From Pomacea canaliculata (lineage: Eukaryota; Mollusca; Gastropoda; Architaenioglossa; Ampullariidae): DNA of 64,000 nt. A model generated the notes under the pieces. That model was not told the origin of the DNA. It worked only from the letters and a program-made list of their open reading frames with translations, and did no database searches. The stretch lies in assembly GCF_003073045.1 (NCBI RefSeq), contig NC_037595.1, forward strand, positions 6,250,227 through 6,314,226. The letters run 5' to 3'. Below are positions 47,801 through 57,458 of this stretch, piece after piece (within the stretch, counting starts at the first letter, position 1; every line of letters starts with the position of its first letter). Made by a program: the position numbers and the translations under genes.

Positions 47801-49016
47801 CGCAACTAACGCAGTCATTTACTAACAAAAATGACAAAAAGAAATACGGTGCATTATGGTATAGCCCTCCCATCCCACTCTCTCACGCCCTACACACACA
47901 TCCACCCTACACACACACACACACAGAGCATACATACACACACACGCTGAAATACGATGTTGCCGTGTCTGACAGCTGGCCGCCCACAGCGACACCCAGC
48001 AGGTGGGATCGTTTCCCGCCCTGCGCTGGGCACAGACCGGGGGCTACGGCTACGCCCCGAACCCCGACCAGCCCCACGCCTTCATGGCCGTGGCTATGGA
48101 TCTACCCGACTTCACCTCCCCTGATGGGCCGTGAGTTACTCCCGTTGACAGCATAATGTTCCAATGGTTGTTGTGGTCGTACACGTCAACCGTAATAAAC
48201 CAGCAGCGATAACTTTTAGTATAACATTAATGCTGATACAAAATGACCGCTTTCACCAAAAATATAATGCCGAGTACAATTCAGTATGGTGCTGGACTGA
48301 TCTTACAACATCCAAATTAATTCAAAGAAAGGTGGTTTATTCCAATCTGATTTGTTTCAACAACATTGTCTCCTCTTTTTTTCCTCTCAGCATCCATCCC
48401 CGCGACAAACAAGATGTCGCTTATCGTCTGATGCGGGGCGCGCTGAATGTGGCCTATGGACACAGTGACGTCACATACAACGGTCCGTTTCCGTCACAGT
48501 TCCACGTGACCGGCTCTGGCGCCCAGCGGACTGTGACCATCCAGTACGACAATGGACGAGCATCCCTGTCCATCAGAGACACCAAAGGATTTGAGGTACG
48601 AGACGCACGCGAATTAAGAAATGTGAGTCTCGTGACAACTCCCACTTCATTTCCATTGTATCTGTTGCGAAGCGAATGCACGATGCGTGGTTTGATTGAA
48701 CCAATGGCAAACTGCCAAGCTGCTCACGTGACGACAATGAACTAATTTATACTGTCTTTCATGTCTGCAGGTTTGCTGCGGTGGGGCGAGTGCTCACAGC
48801 TGTACAGACCAGGGAACAAAGTGGGTGGACGCACCAATCACAAGCCACCAAGGCTCGCTGGTGACTATTTCCGCTTCCGGCTGCAATGCGGACAAGGTGC
48901 TGGGTCTGCGCTACGCGTGGAGGATCACACCTTGTCACTTCAAACAGTGTGCTGTGTATGCCGCCGATACAAGTCTACCTGCTCCACCCTACCTTACCAA
49001 CATTCTGCCTTCTTAA
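44833..49016 (+). CDS. SIAE: Sialate O-acetylesterase-like gene, copy 4 (one extra base at exon 2 start)
   Basis: Exons: 44833-44890, 45211-45528, 46206-46341, 46562-46736, 47086-47177, 47411-47541, 47976-48130, 48391-48595, 48771-49016. The signal exon (MVQQALILTIFFFSIFVPP) is a close relative of copy 1. Exons 3-9 read cleanly: FHVPYEKSNTPLNSLLAG, WSPPEACHACP, MKQLMSQWRSQFNKQ, SPDGPIHPRDKQD and LRYAWRITPCHFKQC. Exon 2 is 318 instead of 317 nt. The extra base lies in about 45229-45233, upstream of the GQSNM segment. Divergence from copies 2 and 3 is clear in exons 3 and 5-8 but small in exon 2. Only this indel separates it from a full-length 504-residue protein. Confidence 0.9.
47895..47945. 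repeat. (CA)n-rich microsatellite
   Basis: Imperfect CA and CACATA repeats sit just before exon 7 of SIAE copy 4. Confidence 0.85.
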
Positions 49017-50150
49017 CAAGGGAACCAAGCATCTCGCTGAATGGGATCTGATATCTGAAACAGAGACAAAACAAAAAAGGAAAAACTGGACATGACATTA
49101 AGACAGACATGAAGGATGTTACCCCTGTTTCGGTGACGAAAACGATTGTGGAAGCTTTTCTTTGGCGAGTTTAACGGTGGTACATTCGCTCTTCGAAGAC
49201 AGACAAGACCGTGGTAAGAATAAAACGTACACATGCAAACACAGACCTTATATAAGTCTTTTCCTGAAAAATGAAGACTCAAGACTTGGATTTTTCTTTT
49301 TTTATGAATGAAGGACTTCAGACGAGATTATAAATATTTCTTGCTTCCCACTACCCACTTTCCATACCCGTTTAAGTTCAAAAATTACACCAATCACCAA
49401 GGTGAGGAGGAACACCAACAGGGGTAATCTTATAAATAGCATACAACATACAGAAAATAAATCTGCATATTCCCCCAGTGGTAATTCCAAACTTACAACA
49501 ACAAACATCCCCTTACACTAATCACCAAATACTTTAGCCTACACAAGACAACATTCACCTAGCTTAGCTTCTGTCAAAGATCAAGTTTCTTCGAATAAAC
49601 AATTCCAATGTAGACACAAATACACAGGTAAGAATCCACTTCCACTCTTAGTGTAGGCTTGTCTACTATTTACTTGGAGGGGTCAAGCCGGAGACTTGAA
49701 CGCCCTTCTTCCAAACAGAGCCATCAAACAAACAAGTCATCGTGCTGCAGAAGGTCGGGGGTCAGACCTGGGTGTCCTAATCACCGTGAGAACTGTTGTA
49801 ATATTGCTCTCAATACACATTGTAATGGAGTGTCTGGGTTCAGTTACGGACGAAGCAGGACAGGGGACTGCATGTCTCCTCCAGGAAGATGCTTGACCAA
49901 CGATGTTGACAAACGGACGACCTCGTTAGGCCATGTTGCACGCCGATACCATGGTAACACAGGGGTCAACGCTGCGAGTCGTCCCCAGACCCCCGCATCC
50001 CTGGTAGGAGACCATCACAGGTCAGAGCAACCACTGTAGGGACGAAGGTTTCACAAACTTCTTCTACAGTTTTTTTTTTACTTTGGTCTCGTTTATGTAC
50101 ACACCATACTCACTAGTGTTATTTTATGTACACACCATGCCTCTTTCGCT
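49017..50150. other. Spacer between SIAE copies 4 and 5
   Basis: No gene or clear repeat recognised. Short open frames at 49659-50039 show no known domain. Confidence 0.55.
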
Positions 50151-50155
50151 GTTCG

Positions 50156-50161
50156 TTATCT
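50156..50161 (+). promoter_or_regulatory. GATA-type site upstream of SIAE copy 5
   Basis: TTATCT followed by CC lies 78 bp before the ATG and matches the ttatctcc of copies 2 and 3. No canonical TATA box was seen. Confidence 0.35.
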
Positions 50162-50233
50162 CCTTTTCATACCTGAAGGCACGGGTGCACCCACCTGACG
50201 ATGACATGACACGTGACGTTCTTGTCATTCAAA

Positions 50234-52824
50234 ATGGCGCCGCCTCGTCTGCTGGTCTGCGTTTTCATCTTCTACTTTCTGTGTCAAAGCGGTGAGTTTA
50301 CACCACACGCAAGAAAAGATCTGATCATACGGGTGAATCTTTCAAAGTACACACCCTCGGTGTTTATATTAAAGATGCATTTTAATATGGCGGTTACATG
50401 TATGTTACATTACGTATCCATATGTCGGATAACGGAATTTGTTCTCCAAGGTTTCTCTTACTAGTCAAGATAAGAGTTTGCAGTTGGCCTCCCCTTTATG
50501 CTGAGTCACAACGACGCTCGCACGGGAAGGGGTGGTGGTCGTCGTTATTGGTGTGTGTCCCCTGCACACGCACACAAGTATTTAAATTACGACTTCCACA
50601 GCTAAGCATGACTTTCAGGTCAAGGTGCTCTGCAGCTGGCAACTTACTATGGTGACCACATGGTTCTTCAACGAGGACCCCAGCGGGCTGTACTCTGGGG
50701 AACAGCCTCGAAAAACGGAGACACGGTTTCTGCTCAGATCGTGGGTCATGGGTCACCGGTCACAGGTCAGGTCAAGACGGCAAGTGGTTGTTGAAGCTGC
50801 CTGCTGTGACTGACCCCGGACCTTTCGTCATCAGGGTCAGCTCCAGCGAGGGACAGGTCACTCTCAACGACGTGCTCTTCGGGGACGTGTGGCTGTGCTC
50901 TGGGCAGAGCAACATGGAGTTCCCCATGAATCAGGTTTTCCCCCTTCTTGTTTCATTTAAATGATATTATTATTTCAAGGAAGATGTAGAAGCGACGGTG
51001 CACTAAAACACTCTATACTCCATCTTATCCCTCGTAATTCTTGTACCGCGTTTCGTAATATTAACATTTTTGTAATTATCGTTAATTCAAGGACTAGTAT
51101 GGTGTAAAATTATTTCTAGTCCTGGATCCTAGTCATGCAAAAAGAGACGAACCATAATTGTGACCAACTCACACAACTCGTGGTTATGGCATGTTCTTGT
51201 CTCTCCAGGTCAACAACTCCGAGGATGAGCAGCAGAGGGCGCTGGCGTTCAGCACTATTCGCGTTTTCCTGACGGCGTTCGCTAAGTCGGACTCACCCCT
51301 CGACACTGTCAGCACGTGGCACCCATGGGGTCCTCCTACTTCAGGTCAGCGCGAGCGATCGCATAGGTTGGCTGCTTGCTTCTCCTAGCCTCGACGATGC
51401 TAAATAGTCCTCTTGATACACTGAAGTAACAAATACTTAGGCTGCACACACTTTCACAGCTCCACACATGATATCCTCATCAGGATCCCAACAGTAACAG
51501 CGGCGATGGCTAGACTAGATAGGATCTGGCATAGCTATGAGATAAGGTCACTACCAAGTACAAGCTGTACAAATCCCGGTCAAGGGACGACTGAGTAACT
51601 GGATATGAGGACCGGCAGACGCTCTTATTTTTGCTTTTGTTTTTGTAATCTACTTGATGTCCGGCGGACAGGTGGAATCGGCGGCTTATCAGCTGTTTGC
51701 TGGCTGTTTGGGGAGTACCTGCAGCCTCACCTCAACTACCCCATTGGCCTGGTCCAGACCTCCAGAGGAGGCACGTCCATCGAGGCCTGGTCGCCTCCAG
51801 AGGCTATCAGTGTCTGCCCGTCTAATCCATTTAATAACGAGCCGTGAGTGCAGTTCAGTTTTGTGATAAACCGCGAGTGCAGTTCATTCTCATGACAGAC
51901 CGTGGTACTTCAAGGCAACGGGGGTGTAATTTCCTTTCTTTTACAGAGAGTGTTGCCCACAGAGGCCTCTGGTGCTCTGGAATGCCATGATTCATCCTTT
52001 TCTGAACATGACCATTTTTGGAGCGATATGGTATCAAGGTGAGACAATCCTAAACAAATATTTCGTATAGTTAAGAGGTATCTGTGTTATTTAGTCTGTT
52101 ATTTAAGCCACGAACTTGCAGAATTACAAGACCTTCTCCAGGAACTTGAAAGCAACACGATTGTATAATACATCAGTAAGAGCAAAATCATTCAAATATC
52201 AACCTTCCTGTGGTCAGTTTTATGTAATCTTTGGCGAAGTGAGTGGCTGAGAATATTGGTTGTCTCCCCAGTAAAAGTATAATAGGAGAGTGGCTGTGGC
52301 AGGGGAGACCAATGTCGGATATCCAGAGGCCTATTCCTGCCAGATGAAGCAGCTGGTCAAACAGTGGCGCGACATGTTCCACAATGGTTCGGTTGGGGAG
52401 ACTTCACTCGACTTCCCCTTCGGATATGTTCAGGTCAGTGCGCAGGTTAAACGTACTTCTACATTGCCCGGATGTCACACTTCGACTCGCCTGTAACAGC
52501 GGTAATGAGGCTAGGGGCTCTGGAGCGAGATAAATGTTAAAGGTTCATTAAATCCAACTCTTTAAAGGTTACGTGTCAGACGGAAAAGCACACTCGGATG
52601 AACAATTCACAGAAGAACGAGTTAGTCAACAACTGAATAGGCTACGTGCGCACGAGGAATGTTTGCTGGTTTGTACTTTGGGTTAAATGGATAAATTTAT
52701 TGTGTGAGTTAGTTAGTGTGTGTGTGGTTTGTCCGCGTCGTTTCTCAAACTTTTAATTTACTGCATATTATTAGGTAGTTTATTTAGTTTAGTGTGCGTG
52801 TGTGGATGGGTAGGTGTGTGCTTG

Positions 52825-52861
<37 letters not shown>

Positions 52862-53758
52862 GCACACACACGCACACACACACACTTTTGTCTCTGTCTG
52901 TCTATTATACTACAGAGCACTACATTGCATAATGCCCGTGTGACATAATGCAGTTGTCCGCACTGAACCCACCAAACGCCACCCAGTGGGACGCATACCC
53001 GGATCTACGCTGGGCTCAGACGGTGGGTCACGGGTACAGCCCCAACCCTGACCTTCCATACACCTTTATGGCCGTCGCCATGGATCTTCCAGACTTCAGT
53101 TCGCCATACGGCGCGTGAGTTGAGCCCATTCTGGGTAGCTGCTTTTCTTCCATTAAAAACATAACTCGGGTATGGAAGAGACACATGACAGAATGACATA
53201 CGACTCTTTGGTTGTTGTTTTTTTAAGGGGTAGGGGCTTAACACTCGCACAAGATGGCCACCTGTTCATAAAGCAGGAAGTAAACGTTAAAGGAGACCCC
53301 AAAAAAAACAATGCAAACGGCAGGTGGCCATCTTGTCATAAACATCTGGTATGAACGCTGACAGTAGTAACATGTTTGCTGCTAGCGTTCACACTACTGT
53401 TTGTGACAAGACACTGTTACCACTGTCCTCAGCGTGCACACTCGCTTCAAGCAAGATGTCTCCAGGCGTCTGGTACTAGGTGCCCTGCACGTGGCCTACG
53501 GACGCAGTGACGTCACCTTCCAGGGTCCCTTCCCGACACTCTTCACGAATGACGCCTCACAACGCGCCCTCATAGTGCAGTACGACTATGGGCGAACTCC
53601 GCTGGACATCCGGGCAACAAATGGCTTTCAAGTGAGGCAATAGTCCCCAAAGTGCTCTTGGTTTCCGTATCAATCCAAATTGTAAAACTGGAGTTAAAAT
53701 TTTTTTGTAAAACTTCCGGCCGAAGTCTGATAAAGAATGTCTTTCATGCTGCCAGTTC

Positions 53759-53806
<48 letters not shown>

Positions 53807-54060
53807 TGTCGACGGAACAGATCTGCTGCGCCAGTTCGTCAGACCCGTGCGACAGCCACGGCCCGCGATGGATGGAGGTCCCGATCACCAAACATGGAAA
53901 CTCTGACGTCACGCTGTCCATTGCCGGGTGCAGCCAGCGCGTGATGGGGCTGCGCTATGCATGGCGGGATAGCCCTTGCGAGCTGAAAAAGTGCGCCATC
54001 TATGCTGCGGACTCTGGATTACCGGCCCCGCCCTACATGACGAAGACACCAGTCACGTGA
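50234..54060 (+). CDS. SIAE: Sialate O-acetylesterase-like gene, copy 5 (most divergent; one base missing in exon 2)
   Basis: Exons: 50234-50291, 50619-50934, 51209-51344, 51672-51843, 51947-52038, 52303-52433, 52954-53114, 53433-53631, 53821-54060. The signal peptide is [19 protein letters not shown]. Exon 2 carries GQSNM but is one base short near 50772, which breaks the frame before the active site. Exons 3-9 are open: [46 protein letters not shown] (His kept, Pro replaced by Thr) and [15 protein letters not shown]. Exon 4 is one codon shorter, exon 7 two longer, exon 8 two shorter and exon 9 two shorter than in the other copies. The 3' half of exon 2 is almost identical to the other copies although the rest is diverged. 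This is probably the oldest lineage in the array. Confidence 0.88.
52828..52885. repeat. (CT)n(CA)n microsatellite
   Basis: About ten CT units run directly into CA/CGCA repeats in intron 6 of SIAE copy 5. Confidence 0.95.
53250..53335. repeat. Perfect 15-bp inverted repeat, intron 7 of SIAE copy 5
   Basis: caagatggccacctg (53250-53264) and caggtggccatcttg (53321-53335) are exact reverse complements across a 56-base loop. It may be a small MITE or a hairpin in the pre-mRNA. Confidence 0.85.
53759..53803. repeat. (GAT)n microsatellite
   Basis: About 15 perfect repeats lie 17 bp upstream of the exon 9 acceptor of SIAE copy 5, where a polypyrimidine tract would be expected. Confidence 0.95.
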
Positions 54061-55066
54061 CAAACCTCTTAAAGGAAATCAAAATATTCATTTGTTACTT
54101 GTGAACATATGTCGTGAACCTCGGAGAATGAGTATGCGAAGATGGTGAGAGGGTCGGTTCTCTACGTCCGGGAATCCGTTGATATCTCAAGGATCACCCT
54201 ATCCCATGATTGGTCAAGCATACTACACACTCACTTCCAACTATTCTGCTACATAGCTACATCCAGTCTCTATCTAGCTAACACCTGACAGACAGGCGAT
54301 CACTTTGACTTACCACTGACCACTATACCCTCCTTTCTTACCCTCCTCTTACCAGTAACGGGATCTGTCACTGTGGTGCTTCCCTGCTTCCTATTCTCTA
54401 CCTGTGTCCAGTCGGTCTCAATAATAACGAGTGCTGTTGTACTGCACTAAATGTATATCGTAGCCATACAATTAACGGGCGTTCACCTTCGGTCACTGAT
54501 GGTCTCTCCCTTTGTGAGAGATCTCTTGTAGAGAAAACTGCAGTTTCACATGACGACCTCACCCTTGCCCTAGGTACATCCTCACGGAAGCAGCCAGCAA
54601 CTCCTAGGGGAGATAAGCGCTGGCAAGACCTCACTGGCTTTTGAACATCCTAATAATAATAATTTATGTAACGCATACTCACACTCCCACAGAGCATGAT
54701 CTTAGCAATTATGAACAAGAACGTGGGCAACATACGAGGGACGAAACAACAAACAAACATGTGCCGCCAAAGGGTGACCGCTGTTTCACGGAGGTAACGC
54801 CATCTTAACAGACAATCCCTACCCACAGTTACCCATCCACTCTTATGATAGTCCGTTTAACAGCGCGTTCACACGACTAGTACAGGAAGCAGAAGTGTGA
54901 CATCAGCACTACAGCCCTATTCCTATAGTTCTCTCGTGACAACATAGTTGACTTTTTAAAAAAAATGGTCGATACTGGGGGACCCTGGCTGCAATAATTA
55001 CATTTATTTATTTATTCAGCCATTTTTTATTGCACACTAGCTGTCATCTTTTTCCAGGCTTATATC

Positions 55067-55142
55067 CCACGAACACAAAGGTTTTAAAATTGTCTTCTGC
55101 TTTAGAAAGAATTTTGTGGGATCAACTTCTTTGTGTTCGTGG
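55067..55142. repeat. Perfect 14-bp inverted repeat
   Basis: ccacgaacacaaag (55067-55080) and ctttgtgttcgtgg (55129-55142) are exact reverse complements with a 48-base loop. Confidence 0.85.
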
Positions 55143-57152
55143 CCGTCAGCCTGAATCGGACCGGAGAGCAGCGCATTTCAGATTTTTCTTGTCGTCTTGT
55201 TATCATTTCGTCCCCAGCTTGAAAGATCCGACCCTTGTGACAGTTCTGAGCCCGTTCCGTGGTAATTAACAGATGTTCGAAATGTTTGATGCTGTTTGAA
55301 TTAGGTTCAGACCTTCACAAAGGAGAAAAAGCAAAGCAAAAATTCCTTTGTCAAACCTAGTTAGTCCCATAAAGTGCGATGCAGCTAAACCCAAGTCTAG
55401 TTAGTCCAACAACGCGTGATGTAGCGGAACCCTGTGTAGTAGACGAGTGTCGAGGACACAGGAAAGCGAGGGTCTAACGAGGAAGCAGATGACTGAGCTT
55501 GCTGCCGCATCTGTGACTGCTAAGTTTGATACAAAGTAAGTAGGAGGGACGGGCAGGGCGTACCCGGTAGGAATGCAAATGTGTAGGAAGTCCGTGTGAC
55601 CACACACTGTGATAATGTTATCTCTTACGTCAGCAGTCTCCTCAGTTTACCGAACCGGCAATTTCTCAAGATTTATTACCGTTAGATAATTATGTTCCTT
55701 TGACCTGCGTGTTTGTTGGGGGAGGTGGTTAGACGAAGCAGACATGGTCTGGCCTATGCTAGAGGCAACAAGTTAAAAAAATGTTGAATTCTTGTTTGTC
55801 CTGAAAATGACTTTAAATGTAGCAATGGCTAGTCCGATCACAACAGTCTTCATGCTCACAAATGTCACCATAACTAAATCAATACAACAAATCACAAACA
55901 AACCATCTCAAAGTTGTTTATTTTGATTAAATTAAGCAGCACAAAGGCTTTATGTGTCTTTTGTGAAGCGTGCACAAAATATACACCTAATGTTGACTTT
56001 TCATACACATATATATATATATCTCTTCATAAACCAGTGTGTAGATATCTATTCAAACTCAAAAATATTTTCTTTAATTTTGTAGTGAACTGTACACTTA
56101 AAGACGAAGATTTTTTGGAGAAACCATATTGGAGCGCTGGAATACCCGCTGTATCAATCTGAAAAAATTATAATATTCGAAATTTCATTAGTAGAGAGAT
56201 CGGTCATGGTCTCAGTTGAATCATCGATCATCAGTTGTTGCATGAGAGAATAGTATTTGTAGATGATACACCTTATATTAATTTCTTTCATGAACTATCA
56301 GTTATCTCTTTGAAGAATGATTGTCGATTTGATAACGAGTGATTTTTTATAAAACCTTTTTATTTTCTTTAATTTTACTTGGTTATGAAGACCCCTGCTG
56401 TGTGACATTTATTTTATAGTTCTAAATTTTGAAACTAAATTGTAGCACCTTTTTATTTATCTGTGTGGTTACTGTTGCTGTCTTTAAAAGATATATCTTT
56501 ATGTTATATATCTTTACTACGTTTAAGACAATTTTTAAAGTCAGGGTTAAGATTATCTGGTAGGTGGTCTGTCGATATAAAATGTGAAATGTTATCATTA
56601 GCAGCCCACAGACCAGCTTTTATTGAAAACTTGGTTGGTCTGTAGGCTTCAGTCCTATTGGCGGGCTTCGTCGGAGCAGCGCAGACTGGTTTCCACGTGT
56701 TAACTTCTTAGTCCAACGGGAACTGTTCAAACAAAAGTAAGAAGTGCTTTAGTGATGTTCTTAACCAGGAAACAATTGGACGAAGGTTCGACCACGTGTG
56801 ATCAAGTTCCGACATAAGCATCATGTAAAACTTTGCCCAAACCTTCGTCCATTTTTTTCAGGGGAGTAGGATTCAAGTAAGCCATAAAAATGTCGGACGA
56901 TTGGTGTCATAGTTCTGTGTCATTATCAGACTTTCAAGCTGCTAATGAAATAGTTTGCAATTATTGAAGCTGCAGTGGACTCATACACCATAATCGTGCC
57001 AATCGTGATATAAACTCTAATTTCTTAGTCTTCCAGCCCTTCACTCACTCAGAGTGTATGGCGGCTAGTAATTATGGCTGACAGGGTGACCTGGGTTAGT
57101 AAACATTCACAGTAGTTAACGTTCCTGCTTCAACTTCAAGCGACGCCGACAC

Positions 57153-57405
57153 CAGGGGTGGCCGTACCCACGCATGCGCACTAAACTTTGTCGTCTAGTT
57201 AAGTAAATAACTGGTAAGACCTGGGGACTCCGTGCACAGTTTGGCTAACTGTTGATGTTTAAAAGCACTCAAGCTGATTACAGTTGACTGTCGGGGGCAC
57301 CTATGCTCTTTCCAGAATGGAAAAGTCTCCAGCAGGGACTCGTAATAGGGGTTGGAGGCAAAACATGTTTTTAACTTTTAAAACTGTTATGAAAAAGCAT
57401 CTTTT
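57153..57405 (-). mobile_element. hAT-like MITE, inverted relative of 4000-4304
   Basis: The left end caggggtggc is the complement of the right end of the 4000-4304 element. The stretch ggggactccgtgcacagttt through atgtttttaacttttaaaact is its reverse complement. Confidence 0.65.
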
Positions 57406-57458
57406 ACTCTGACACAACAGTAGTGCTGGATTGTCAAAACGGCGCAAAGAGCAAAAAT

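Larger units (their letters stand above)
54061..57458. other. Intergenic region, no recognised gene
   Basis: It contains a likely dispersed repeat at about 54645-54760 (taataataatttatgtaacgc), an inverted repeat at 55067-55142, another at about 56775-56853 (ttggacgaaggtt / aaccttcgtcca) and a hAT-like fragment at 57153-57405. Short frames show no known domain. Confidence 0.55.

Noticed and set aside
48164..48745. 193-codon plus-strand open frame treated as a single protein
   Set aside because: Only 48391-48595 is the real exon 8 of SIAE copy 4, bounded by cag and gt; the rest is intron read-through.
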